Shown piece after piece: positions 39,906 to 48,167 of a stretch of DNA of 64,000 nucleotides. Within the stretch, counting starts at the first letter, position 1, and each line of letters begins with the position of its first letter. The position numbers and the translations under genes were made by a program. Below the pieces are notes generated by a model. It saw nothing but the letters and a program-made list of their open reading frames with translations. It made no database searches and was not told the DNA's origin. The DNA comes from Spirillospora albida (GTDB taxonomy: Bacteria; Actinomycetota; Actinomycetes; Streptosporangiales; Streptosporangiaceae): contig NZ_JOFJ01000021.1 in the NCBI RefSeq assembly GCF_000718255.1, positions 25,085 through 89,084 of the forward strand. The letters are read 5' to 3'.

Positions 39906-42509
39906 TCACACCCGCGTCAGCGTGAGGGCGGCCAGTTCCTTGCGGGACGAGACGCCCAGTTTCGGATAGGCCTTGTAGAGGTGGTACTCGACCGTCCGGG
40001 GGCTGAGGAAGAGTCGCGCGGCGATGTCGCGGGAGCTGACGCCGTCCGCGGCGAGGCGGACGACCTGGAGCTCCTGCGGCGTGAGGCGGTCGAGCACGTC
40101 GGACGCGGTGGGCGCGGCGGCCGTGCGGGTCTCGCCGGTCGCACGCAGCTCGGCGCGGGCCCGCTCCGACCAGGGTGCGGCGCGCAGCCCGTCGAAGATC
40201 TTCAGAGCGGAGTGGAGCGGTGCCCGGGCGTCCGACCGGCGGCGGGCGCGGCGCAGCCACTCGCCGTAGAGCAGTTCCGTACGGGCGCGTTCGAAGGGGC
40301 GGCCGCCCTTCTCGTGCAGGGCCATCGCCTGGACGTAGGGTTCTTCGGCGTCGTCGAGAAGGGCCTGGCAGCGCAGCGCCACCGCCCGGGCCCAGGGCAG
40401 ACCGCCCGCTTCGGACCATGAACGGAACCGCTCCAGCGGTTCGACGGCGCGTCCGGGGGCGCCGCCGCGCACGGCGGCCTCGACGAGGTCGGCGGTGGCC
40501 AGCATGACCTCGGGGGTGTGCCGACGCGGTCCGCGCACGGTCTCGTCCAGTCGGCGATGCGCGTGCTCGTAGCGGCCGAGGCCGAGGTCCAGCAGGCCGA
40601 GCGCGGCGTCGGCCTGCCCGCCGCCGGGCGCGTCCGCGATGAGCGCGTGCACCCGTTCCTCATCGCCCTCGATCGCCGCGAGCCGGGCCAGCCCGGCACC
40701 GAGCCGGACGGCGCGGCGCTCGAAGCCGGTGTCGCGGGCGATGGCCGTCGCCTCCGCGACCGTCGCCTCGGCGTCGCGGTGGAGCCCGGCGGCGATCTGG
40801 GCCCGGGCCAGGGCTTTGAGAACGGTGGGCAGCGCACCGATCAGGCCGTTCTCGCGGAGGTGCGCGGCCTCGACGGCGGCGAGTTCGAGAACGGCGTCGT
40901 CGTCGCCGAGCATCAGCGCCGTCGCGAGGCGATCCTCGGGTGAGTCCCCGCTCGACTCGGCCAGCGCGGGCAGCCCCCGCGCATAGTCGCCCTGGACGAC
41001 GAGAGCCATGCCGTCGAGGGCCTCGTGCGGGTGCCCGGCCTCGCGCAGCAGGGCGGCGGCCCGGACGACGGACGCCGCGTCGCCGGACGTCCAGGCGTAG
41101 GTCGCGGCGGCGCGGAGCATGGCCGGCGCGTCGTCGGGCGCGGAGTCCGGCGCCCGTTCCAGGAGCATCCGCGCGGCCCGGCGGGGCTCGCCGCGTTCGT
41201 ACTCGACGGTGGCGCGGACGCGGGCCAGCCGGGCGTGCTCACCGGCGTCGGCGGTCAGCCTCTCGGCCTGCCGGGCCAGCTCGTCGGCCTCTCCGGTGTT
41301 GCCGGTCCGCAGGATCGCGGCCGCGGCGGCGCCGAGGCGCCGGGCCCGCGCATCCGGGTCGGGTGTGAGGTCGGCGGCCTGCCGGTACAGCGACGCGGCG
41401 GTGGCGTAGCCATGGCAGTGGAGGGCCTCTTCGGCGGCCGCCTGGAGATCGGCGGCGACGCCCTCGTCCGGCGCCAGCGTCGCGGCGGCCCGGTGCCGGG
41501 CCCGGCAGCCCGAATCATCGGAGGAGCGGGCGAGCGCGTGGTGGACCGCGACCCGGCGGGCGGTCGCCGCCCCCTGGTAGGCGGCGGCCCGGACCAGGGG
41601 GTGGCGGAACGCGATGGCGGTGCCGGACACCTCCACCAGTCCCGCGCGCTCCGCCTCCGCCAGATCGGGCAGGCCGACGCCCAGCTCCCCGGCCGCGCCG
41701 AGCAGGCTGGGCAGCCAACCGCGGCCCTCCGCCGCGGCGATCAGCAGCATCAGCCGGGTGGACTCCGGCAACCGGTCGATCTGGGCCTGGAACGAGGCGA
41801 CCACGCGGTCGGCGACCGGCAGCGGGACCGAACCGCTCGGGTGCCGTGCCCCGGCCGCCCCGAACTCGATCAGCGCGAGCGGGTTGCCGTCCGCCTCGAG
41901 GATGATCCGGTGCCGGGCGAAAGGGGCGATGCTCCGGTCGGCGAGAAGGCGTCCGGCCTCGTCGTCACCGAGGCGGGGGAGGTGCAACTCGGGGAGTCCC
42001 GTCGCGGGGAAGCCGTCGTCCCTGGCGGCGAACAGCATCACCACGCCCTCCGCGGCGAGCCTGCGCGCCGCGAACAGCAGCGCCTCGACGGAGGCGGAGC
42101 CGAGCCACTGCGCATCGTCGACGAGGCAGAGCACCGGGCCGTCCTCGGCGAGCTCGGCCAGCAGCGACAGGACGGCGAGCCCGGTGAGGAAGCGGTCCGG
42201 GCCGGGCGCCCCGTCCATGCCGAGGGCGGCGCGAAGCGCGGCGGCCTGCGGCCCGGGGACGGCGTCGAGGCGGTCGCGGACGGGCCACAGCAGGTGGAGG
42301 AGCCCGGCGAACGGGATGTCCCGTTCTGCCTCGAAGCCCGTCGCACGCAGCACGCAGGCGTCCGGAACGGTCGAGGCGGCCCAGGAGAGCAGCGCGGACT
42401 TGCCGATCCCGGCCTCGCCGCGCAGGACCAGGGCGCCGCTGCGCCGGTCCCGCGCGCCCGCGAGCAGGCCCGAGATCCGCGCGCGTTCGGTGTCCCTTCC
42501 GTAGATCAC
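39906..42509 (-). CDS. LuxR-family LAL regulator (AAA ATPase + HTH)
   Basis: A 867-residue large ATP-binding LuxR regulator. Walker A GEAGIGKS is at 31-38, Walker B-like VLCLVDDAQWLG near 130, a long helical TPR-like middle region, and a C-terminal LuxR HTH (DRLTPQELQVVRLAADGVSSRDIAARLFLSPRTVEYHL, about 800-850). LALs are usually activators responding to a ligand bound in the middle region. It is divergent from the OYE reductase at 42610, its likeliest target. A GTG start follows GGAGG at very short spacing. A role in the steroid regulon is possible but unsupported: the 17-bp palindrome was not found at its promoter. Confidence 0.9.
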   Translation of the reverse strand: MIYGRDTERARISGLLAGARDRRSGALVLRGEAGIGKSALLSWAASTVPDACVLRATGFEAERDIPFAGLLHLLWPVRDRLDAVPGPQAAALRAALGMDGAPGPDRFLTGLAVLSLLAELAEDGPVLCLVDDAQWLGSASVEALLFAARRLAAEGVVMLFAARDDGFPATGLPELHLPRLGDDEAGRLLADRSIAPFARHRIILEADGNPLALIEFGAAGARHPSGSVPLPVADRVVASFQAQIDRLPESTRLMLLIAAAEGRGWLPSLLGAAGELGVGLPDLAEAERAGLVEVSGTAIAFRHPLVRAAAYQGAATARRVAVHHALARSSDDSGCRARHRAAATLAPDEGVAADLQAAAEEALHCHGYATAASLYRQAADLTPDPDARARRLGAAAAAILRTGNTGEADELARQAERLTADAGEHARLARVRATVEYERGEPRRAARMLLERAPDSAPDDAPAMLRAAATYAWTSGDAASVVRAAALLREAGHPHEALDGMALVVQGDYARGLPALAESSGDSPEDRLATALMLGDDDAVLELAAVEAAHLRENGLIGALPTVLKALARAQIAAGLHRDAEATVAEATAIARDTGFERRAVRLGAGLARLAAIEGDEERVHALIADAPGGGQADAALGLLDLGLGRYEHAHRRLDETVRGPRRHTPEVMLATADLVEAAVRGGAPGRAVEPLERFRSWSEAGGLPWARAVALRCQALLDDAEEPYVQAMALHEKGGRPFERARTELLYGEWLRRARRRSDARAPLHSALKIFDGLRAAPWSERARAELRATGETRTAAAPTASDVLDRLTPQELQVVRLAADGVSSRDIAARLFLSPRTVEYHLYKAYPKLGVSSRKELAALTLTRV

Positions 42510-42609
42510 GCCTCCAAACTACGGGGCCGAAGTACCGAAACCATACGGATTCGGGCCATGGCGCCCGGCTCGTAGCTTCTTGATCAGTAACGACGACCGA
42601 GGAGCCGCG

Positions 42610-43689
42610 ATGACGAAGGAACTGTTCGAGCCGGTGACCGTGGGAAAGCTGAAGCTGCCCAACCGCCTGGTGATGGCCCCGATGACCCGCAGCAGGGCCG
42701 TCCACGACGGCAAGGTGACCGAGCTGACCGCCGAGTACTACGCGCAGCGCGCCGGGGCGGGCCTGATCATCAGCGAGGGCGTCCAGCCGAGCGTCATCGC
42801 ACAGGGCTACATCTGGACGCCCGGACTGCACACCGGGGAGCAGGTCGACGCCTGGCGGACGGTGACCGGCAAGGTGCACGCCGAGGGCGGCCGCATCTTC
42901 GCGCAGCTGATGCACGCGGGCCGGATAGGACACCCCGTCCTGTACCCGAACGGGGGGCTGCCGGTGGCGCCGTCACCCATCGCGTCCGGCGAGAAGCTGT
43001 TCACGCCGGACGGCGTGCTGGACCACCCGACACCGCGCGAGCTGACCCTCGAGGAGATCGCGGGAACGGTCGCGGACTTCGCCGCCGCCGCCCGCAACGC
43101 GATCGACGCCGGCTTCGACGGCGTGGAGCTGCACGGGGCCAACGGGTACCTGATCCACCAGTTCCTGGCCGACGGGACCAACCGGCGCACCGACGCCTAC
43201 GGCGGCTCGATCGAGAACCGGATCCGCTTCGCGGTCGAGGTCGCCACCGCGGTCGGCGACGCGATCGGCCCCGAACGCCTCGGCATCAGGGTCTCGCCGG
43301 GCAACCCCTACAACAACATGACGGAGACCGACTCCGCCGACCTGTACGTCGCGCTGACGCGCGCGCTCGCCCCGCTCGGGCTCGCGTACGTGCACGTCAT
43401 GGAGTCGGCCAACCGGGACATCACCGCGCTGATCCGCTCCGAGTGGCCGGGCACGCTGATCCTCAACCCGCACCCGACGCCGGAGTCGTTCCCCTCGAAC
43501 CCGGAGGAGGGCGCCGAGGCGCTGCGGGACGGGGTCGCCGACGCGGTCGCGTTCGGCGAACTGTGGCTGGCCAACCCGGACCTGCCCGCCCGCATCCAGG
43601 CGGGCGGCCCTTACAACGAGCCCGACAAGGCCGCCTTCTTCGGCGGCGACAACCGCGGCTACACCGACTACCCGACCCTGGACGGCTGA
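42610..43689 (+). CDS. Old-yellow-enzyme ene-reductase (NemA-like)
   Basis: A 359-residue FMN-dependent ene-reductase of the classical OYE/N-ethylmaleimide-reductase type: LFEPVTVGKLKLPNRLVMAPMTRSRA, AQLMHAGRIGHP, GFDGVELHGANGYLIHQFLADGTNRRTDAYGGSIENR (substrate-binding His and Asn, catalytic-loop Tyr). It lacks the Fe-S Cys cluster seen in the OYE at 30079. It reduces activated C=C bonds with NAD(P)H. ATG 42610 follows GAGGAG. It is divergent from the LAL regulator and ends at a strong hairpin (43712-43747). Confidence 0.88.
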   Translation: MTKELFEPVTVGKLKLPNRLVMAPMTRSRAVHDGKVTELTAEYYAQRAGAGLIISEGVQPSVIAQGYIWTPGLHTGEQVDAWRTVTGKVHAEGGRIFAQLMHAGRIGHPVLYPNGGLPVAPSPIASGEKLFTPDGVLDHPTPRELTLEEIAGTVADFAAAARNAIDAGFDGVELHGANGYLIHQFLADGTNRRTDAYGGSIENRIRFAVEVATAVGDAIGPERLGIRVSPGNPYNNMTETDSADLYVALTRALAPLGLAYVHVMESANRDITALIRSEWPGTLILNPHPTPESFPSNPEEGAEALRDGVADAVAFGELWLANPDLPARIQAGGPYNEPDKAAFFGGDNRGYTDYPTLDG

Positions 43690-43711
43690 CCCGGCCGGGC
43701 GAGGCGACCAA

Positions 43712-43747
43712 GGGCAGGGCGGCCGCGCGGACGCGGCCGCCCTGCCC
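43712..43747 (+). terminator. Strong 16-bp hairpin after the OYE gene
   Basis: The arms at 43712-43727 and 43732-43747 are perfectly complementary over 16 GC-rich base pairs with a CGGA tetraloop, 22 bases after the stop codon at 43689. There is no U-tract, but the stem strength is typical of actinomycete terminators. Confidence 0.8.
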
Positions 43748-43862
43748 GCCTGTCGCCCTGGCCGCACCCGTCACGGAGCTGACGCTGGACGGCGGCGATG
43801 AGTTCGTCGGGGTACGCGGGTCTACCTCCCGACTGACGTCACCGACTCAACGGGGGTAGGTC

Positions 43863-44474
43863 ATGGGCCTCATCCACATCGAACTGTTCGCGACGCTCGA
43901 CCTCGTCGGGCAGGCGCCCGGCGGGCCCGACGAGGACCCGCTGGGGTTCCCGTTCGGCGGCTGGCAGGCGCCCCTCTTCGACGAGGTCGCCGGGGAGCAG
44001 GTCGCCTCCGCGTACGAGGGCACGGACGCCCTCCTGCTCGGCCGGCGGACGTACGACATCTTCGCCTCCTACTGGCCGCACCAGGACGACGAGTTCGGGG
44101 CGCTCTTCAACAGCGTCCCGAAGTACGTGGCCTCGCGCGGCAAGCCCGACCTCTCGTGGAAGGGGTCCGTGCAGCTCGGCCCGGATCTGGCGGGCGCGGT
44201 CCGCGATATCCGCGACCGGCACGAGAACATCAAGGTCGTCGGGAGCCTGAACCTGGTGCAGACCCTCCTGCGCGAGAAGCTCTTCGACCGGCTCGACCTC
44301 TGGATCCACCCGATCGTGCTCGGCGTCGGGAAGAAGGTGTTCGACGGCGGCGCGGTGCCCACGAACGTCACGCTCCTCGAACCGCCGGCGGCCGGTCCGA
44401 AGGGCACCGTGTTCCTGCGCTACGGGCTCGCCGAGGGCACTCCCGGGACCGGGGACATGGGCGAGCGCGGCTGA
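43863..44474 (+). CDS. Dihydrofolate-reductase-like protein (RibD C-terminal family)
   Basis: A 203-residue protein of the RibD-C/DHFR-like fold: MGLIHIELFATLDLVGQAPGGPDEDP, DALLLGRRTYDIFASYW, KYVASR, IKVVGSLNLVQTLLREKLFDRLDLWIHPIVLGVGKKVFDGG. Such stand-alone proteins are NADPH-binding reductases of unknown substrate, not genuine folate enzymes. A GGGGGTAGG ribosome site precedes ATG 43863. Its last 55 bases overlap the 3' end of the convergent FGGY kinase gene. Confidence 0.85.
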   Translation: MGLIHIELFATLDLVGQAPGGPDEDPLGFPFGGWQAPLFDEVAGEQVASAYEGTDALLLGRRTYDIFASYWPHQDDEFGALFNSVPKYVASRGKPDLSWKGSVQLGPDLAGAVRDIRDRHENIKVVGSLNLVQTLLREKLFDRLDLWIHPIVLGVGKKVFDGGAVPTNVTLLEPPAAGPKGTVFLRYGLAEGTPGTGDMGERG

Positions 44475-46030
44475 GCGCCAGGGCCCGGGGTGCGGTGGGC
44501 GGCCAGGCGGCGGAACATGCGCCGCTGGCCGCGGTACAGGCGGGGGAACTCGCGGTAGAGCCTCTCGTACTCGGCGCGCGCGGCCGGGTCGGGGGTGAAG
44601 ACGCCGTCGATCCGGGTGCGGACGTCCTCGCGGCGGACGGCGCCGAGCGCCAGCCCGGCGAAGACCGCCTGGCCGCGCAGGTTCGCGTACACGGGGTCGG
44701 CGACACGCTCGATCGTGCGGCCGAGGACGTCGGCGTGGATCTGGCACCACAGGTCGGACAGTGCGCCGCCGCCGATGGCGCGGACCGGGTCCAGGCGGCG
44801 CCCGGCGAACCGCTCGACGGCCTCGTGCAGCCACCGGTTGTTGTACGCGACGCCCTCCAGGACGGCGCGGACGAGGTCGTCCTGCGTCGTGGTGAGCGAC
44901 AGGTTGTGGAGGCCGGCGCGGGCGTCGCGGTCGTCGACCGGGGAGCGCTCGCCGTCCAGCCAGGGGGTGAAGATGACACCGCGGCTGCCGGGCGGGGCGG
45001 CGGCGGCGCGGGCGACGAGCCGCTCGTAGTCGGCGGCGGTGGTCGACGCCGCGCCGAAGACGGTCTCGTGCAGCCACTGCAGGCACCGGCCGCCGGTCTC
45101 GTGGTTGTCGGCGACGACGTAGGAGCCGTTCGCGAGGCCCGGGACGCTGGCGATCGAGCGGAGCACGTCGGTCTTCTTGAACGGGACGGACAGCCCGATC
45201 CAGGACGTGGTGCTGATGGCGAGGTGGGCCTGGAAGTCGTCCAGGGTGCCGGCGCCGCAGACGGCCGCGTGCAGGTCGGGCAGGCCGGTGACGACCGGCA
45301 GGCCCGGAGGGACGCCCAGTTCGGCGGCGGTGCCGTCCGGCACGTGGCCGACGATCGAGCCGATCGGCCGCAGCGGCGGGAGCCGGGACGCGTCGATCCC
45401 GGCGCGGCGGGCGAGGCCGGGGTCGTAGCGGAGGACGTCCGGGCGCCGGTTGTCGGTCAGCCACGCCGCCGCCATGGACGCGTGGGTGGCGGACGCGACG
45501 CCGGTCAGCCGCATCGTGAGGTAGTCGACCGGTTCCATGAACCAGCGGGCCGCCGCGTACACGTCCGGCCGCTCGTTGCGGAGGAACAGCAGGTGGCCGA
45601 TGGGGTCGGCGCCGGACGGGGAGGGCGCGCCGCCGGTCCGGCGCACCCAGGCGAGGGCGTTGCGGGGCGCGAACCCGGCGACGGGACCGGCGATGAGGGC
45701 GCGGGAGTAGGGGGCGCCGCGGGTGTCGTCGTAGAGGAGGCAGTCGCCGACGGGGCGTCCCGCCGCGTCCACGGGGACGGTGCTCGCCCACTGGCCCGTG
45801 CAGGACGCGGCGATGATCTGGTCGGGCCGGACGGACGCGGTGACGCGGCGGGCGGCGGCGGTGACGAGGTCCCACCACCGGTCCGCGTCCTGCGTGGACG
45901 CGCCGCCGCCGGGGCGGTGGGTGGTGACCGGCGCGCACTCGCAGGCCGCGAGGTCTCCGGCGACCGTGACCAGGCCGACCTTAAGCCCCGTGGAGCCGAG
46001 ATCGACCGCGAGGACGTACCGGGCGGTCAT
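44420..46030 (-). CDS. FGGY-family carbohydrate kinase (xylulokinase-like)
   Basis: A 536-residue sugar-kinase-fold protein. The N-terminal phosphate motif VLAVDLGSTGLKVGLV (6-21), SCTGQWASTVPVD, GLPDLHAAVCGAG and AIGGGALSDLWCQIHADVLG (adenosine motif) place it in the FGGY family, close to xylulokinases. The sugar is unknown. Translation is coupled to the preceding S1P-lyase-like gene (ATGA), so the two enzymes probably act in sequence, for example lyase product then phosphorylation or the reverse. The 3' end runs 55 bases into the convergent DHFR-like gene. Confidence 0.82.
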   Translation of the reverse strand: MTARYVLAVDLGSTGLKVGLVTVAGDLAACECAPVTTHRPGGGASTQDADRWWDLVTAAARRVTASVRPDQIIAASCTGQWASTVPVDAAGRPVGDCLLYDDTRGAPYSRALIAGPVAGFAPRNALAWVRRTGGAPSPSGADPIGHLLFLRNERPDVYAAARWFMEPVDYLTMRLTGVASATHASMAAAWLTDNRRPDVLRYDPGLARRAGIDASRLPPLRPIGSIVGHVPDGTAAELGVPPGLPVVTGLPDLHAAVCGAGTLDDFQAHLAISTTSWIGLSVPFKKTDVLRSIASVPGLANGSYVVADNHETGGRCLQWLHETVFGAASTTAADYERLVARAAAAPPGSRGVIFTPWLDGERSPVDDRDARAGLHNLSLTTTQDDLVRAVLEGVAYNNRWLHEAVERFAGRRLDPVRAIGGGALSDLWCQIHADVLGRTIERVADPVYANLRGQAVFAGLALGAVRREDVRTRIDGVFTPDPAARAEYERLYREFPRLYRGQRRMFRRLAAHRTPGPGAQPRSPMSPVPGVPSASP

Positions 46031-47424
46031 GACCGGGCCGGGGGCAGCGACTGGTGGGTGTCGAGGATCCCCGCCATGATCTGGCGGATGAAGCCGTCGG
46101 CCTCGTCGGTGAGACCGCCCTCGACGCCGCCGTAGACGGCGCCCGACATGGGGGCGGCGCCCGCCGCGTGCCGCTCCCTCGCGTACGGGACGGCGTCGGC
46201 GAGGTCGGCGGCGAAGGTCTCGGCGACGCCGGGGCGGGTCTGCGGCCGGGTCACCGCCATGTGGACGGCGTTCGGGTACTGCTGGCCGTTGAGCCGCCAG
46301 CCGCGCCCGGCCATGAAGTCGTACACGTGGTAGATGTCGAAGTCGTCCGAGGTGAAGCTGAACAGGAACGTCGGCTCGCCCAGGACGCGCAGTTCGGGAT
46401 GCGACCGGACGGCGTCGATCATGCGGCGGGCGGTCGTGAAGATCTGCTCGGCGTGGCGGCGGTAGCCGGCGCGGCCGAGCGCGACCATCCCGGCCCAGGT
46501 CGCGGCGAGCAGGCCGCCGGAGCGGGAGCCCTCGATGCCGGGCGACAGGTACTTGCCGCCGCTCCATCCGGTGTGCAGGAAGTACAGCTCGTTCCGGAGG
46601 GAGCCGTCGCGGAACAGGAGCGTCGACGTGCCCTTGAGCCCGTACCCGTACTTGTGGGTGTCGGCGGAGATGCTCGTCACGCCGGGGACGCGGAAGTCGA
46701 AGCGCGGGATGTCGAGGCCGAGTTCCTCTCCGAAGGGGAGGATGAACCCGCCCAGGCAGCCGTCGACGTGGAGGCCGACGTTGCGGCTCAGCGCCAGGTC
46801 CGAAAGCTCCTCGATGGGGTCGATCGTCCCGTAGCCGTAGTTGCCGGCGGAGCCGACGACCACGATCGTGTCGTCGTCGACGAGTCCGCCGGCGGCGCCG
46901 ACGTCGACCCGGGTCGTGCGGGGGTCGGCGGGCGCGTCCCGGACCTCGATGCCGAACAGGTGCCCCGCCTTGTCGAACGCGGGGTGCGCGGTCTCGGGCT
47001 TGACGAGGTTCGGGCGGGTGACGCCGCGCCCGCGGGCGGCGTCCCGGTAGGCGAGCATCGCGTGCAGGATGCTGCCGGTGCCGCCGGTCGTCACCACACC
47101 GGCGGGGGAGGTGCCGGTGACGGCGTCCGCGTGCATCAGGTCGAGGGTCATCGCGAGGATCTCGCCCTCGAACTTCGTCGCGCTGGGGAACATGTCGCGC
47201 TGCAGCACGTTGGCGTGGCCGAACAGCCCGTACGTCTCCGTCATGAAGGCGTAGTGGTCGTGGTCGCCGCAGTACACCGTGCCGGACGCCTTGCCGGTCT
47301 CCCAGAAGGCGTCCTCGCCGGCCGCCATGTCCCTGAGCTCGGCGAGGATCTCGGCCTGCGGGCGCCCTTCCTCGGGGAGCCGCGCGTAGACCTCGAACCG
47401 GTCGGCGTAGGGGTAGTCCGTCAC
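46027..47424 (-). CDS. PLP-dependent lyase/decarboxylase, sphingosine-1-phosphate-lyase-like
   Basis: A 465-residue group II PLP decarboxylase-fold enzyme. SISADTHKYGYGLKGTSTLLF contains the PLP lysine (about Lys258) in the exact THKYGYxxKGxS form of sphingosine-1-phosphate lyases rather than the glutamate-decarboxylase version; VTTGGTGSILHAMLAYRDAAR and LHVDGCLGGFILPF (PLP-contact Asp) agree. A retro-aldol cleavage of a phosphorylated amino alcohol is the likely chemistry, substrate unknown. It heads a two-gene operon with the FGGY kinase. A DosR-like box and a 16-bp palindrome lie upstream. Confidence 0.8.
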   Translation of the reverse strand: MTDYPYADRFEVYARLPEEGRPQAEILAELRDMAAGEDAFWETGKASGTVYCGDHDHYAFMTETYGLFGHANVLQRDMFPSATKFEGEILAMTLDLMHADAVTGTSPAGVVTTGGTGSILHAMLAYRDAARGRGVTRPNLVKPETAHPAFDKAGHLFGIEVRDAPADPRTTRVDVGAAGGLVDDDTIVVVGSAGNYGYGTIDPIEELSDLALSRNVGLHVDGCLGGFILPFGEELGLDIPRFDFRVPGVTSISADTHKYGYGLKGTSTLLFRDGSLRNELYFLHTGWSGGKYLSPGIEGSRSGGLLAATWAGMVALGRAGYRRHAEQIFTTARRMIDAVRSHPELRVLGEPTFLFSFTSDDFDIYHVYDFMAGRGWRLNGQQYPNAVHMAVTRPQTRPGVAETFAADLADAVPYARERHAAGAAPMSGAVYGGVEGGLTDEADGFIRQIMAGILDTHQSLPPARS

Positions 47425-47455
47425 GTGCGCCCGCCCTTCAGACCCGTCGTGCTGT

Positions 47456-47471
47456 CCTCACGATCGTGAGG
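47456..47471. promoter_or_regulatory. 16-bp perfect palindrome upstream of the S1P-lyase-like gene
   Basis: CCTCACGATCGTGAGG is a spacerless perfect palindrome 32-47 bases upstream of the start codon at 47424, consistent with an operator over the core promoter. No regulator is adjacent. Confidence 0.5.
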
Positions 47472-47491
47472 TGGGCCACGGCGGAGAAGTA

Positions 47492-47505
47492 GGGACTTAC
47501 GTCCC
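47492..47505. promoter_or_regulatory. DosR/DevR-like box upstream of the S1P-lyase operon
   Basis: GGGACTTACGTCCC matches the mycobacterial DosR core GGGACTWWAGTCCC at 13 of 14 positions, with perfect GGGAC/GTCCC arms. It lies 68-81 bases upstream of the lyase start, a normal activator distance. DosR responds to hypoxia and nitric oxide in mycobacteria; whether a homolog acts here is unknown. Confidence 0.5.
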
Positions 47506-47527
47506 CCGTCGAGGGCCGATGGACCCG

Positions 47528-47557
47528 CCGTCCGCCCGGGGCGGACCGGGCGGACGG
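47528..47557 (-). terminator. Terminator hairpin after the thioesterase gene
   Basis: CCGTCCGCCCGG (47528-47539) pairs perfectly with CCGGGCGGACGG (47546-47557) around a six-base loop. It lies just past the thioesterase stop at 47566 and should end the fadD19-fadA5-fadE34-thioesterase transcript before the S1P-lyase promoter. Confidence 0.75.
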
Positions 47558-47565
47558 GCCGTGTG

Positions 47566-48165
47566 TCAGGCCGTGCGGGGGGTGACGAAGAGGCCCTCCG
47601 CCGTGACGCAGGCTTCGCCGCCCGCGTGGATGGCGCCGATCGTTCGGATCTTGCGGCCGTCCCGCGAGACGTGGCGGCCGGTGATCGTCAGGGGCTCGAA
47701 GAGCGGGGTCGTCCGGTGGTAGCGGAGGGTCAGTTCGGCGGTCATGCCGTGCAGGCCCGCCCAGCCGTTGGCGACGCCGAGGGTGTGGTCCAGGAGGAGT
47801 GCGGAGACGCCGCCGTGGACGCAGGACGGCGGGCCCTGGTAAGGCAGGTCTAGGGTGACCTGCGCTTCTATGGAGCCGTCGTCCTTGCCCGCGTAGCTGA
47901 GGGGAGGCGCGATCGGGTTCTCGCCGCCCGCCACGGGGTCGTGGTTGGGCCTGCCGTTGCCCCACATGTCGCGCAGGCGCGCCTCGACGGTCGGGGCGGT
48001 GGCGTCGAGTTCGTCCGCGATCTCGTTGAGGCGGTCGGCGATGGAGGCCATGTCGGCGCCGCCGAGGTCGCCCGCGCGGACCAGGCCGGCGATGACGCGG
48101 CGGGCCGCGGCGGCCGCGTCCTCGGCGGAGGTCGCGCGGGTGTCGGCGTACGGTTCGGTCGTCAT
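47566..48165 (-). CDS. PaaI/YbgC-type hot-dog acyl-CoA thioesterase
   Basis: A 199-residue hot-dog thioesterase. The first 80 residues form a helical extension seen in actinobacterial PaaI relatives (ASIADRLNEIADELDA). The thioesterase core follows with GPPSCVHGGVSALLLDHTLGVANGWAG (HGG with catalytic Asp/Glu region) and LTLRYHRTTPLFEPLTITG. It hydrolyses acyl-CoA, and in this operon may release CoA from stalled steroid intermediates. ATG 48165 has GGAAAGG upstream and follows the fadE34 stop by two bases. Confidence 0.82.
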   Translation of the reverse strand: MTTEPYADTRATSAEDAAAAARRVIAGLVRAGDLGGADMASIADRLNEIADELDATAPTVEARLRDMWGNGRPNHDPVAGGENPIAPPLSYAGKDDGSIEAQVTLDLPYQGPPSCVHGGVSALLLDHTLGVANGWAGLHGMTAELTLRYHRTTPLFEPLTITGRHVSRDGRKIRTIGAIHAGGEACVTAEGLFVTPRTA

Positions 48166-48167
48166 GA

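Noticed and set aside
43863..44474. Genuine dihydrofolate reductase
   Set aside because: The sequence follows the RibD C-terminal-like reductase family; no folate-site pattern or thymidylate synthase neighbour.
46027..47424. Glutamate decarboxylase
   Set aside because: The lysine region is of the sphingosine-1-phosphate-lyase type (THKYGYGLKG), not the GAD type.
47492..47505. Reading GGGACTTACGTCCC as another copy of the 17-bp steroid palindrome
   Set aside because: It is 14 bp with a four-base AT-rich centre, lacks the RCTSACC core, and the downstream genes are not steroid genes; the DosR-like reading fits better.
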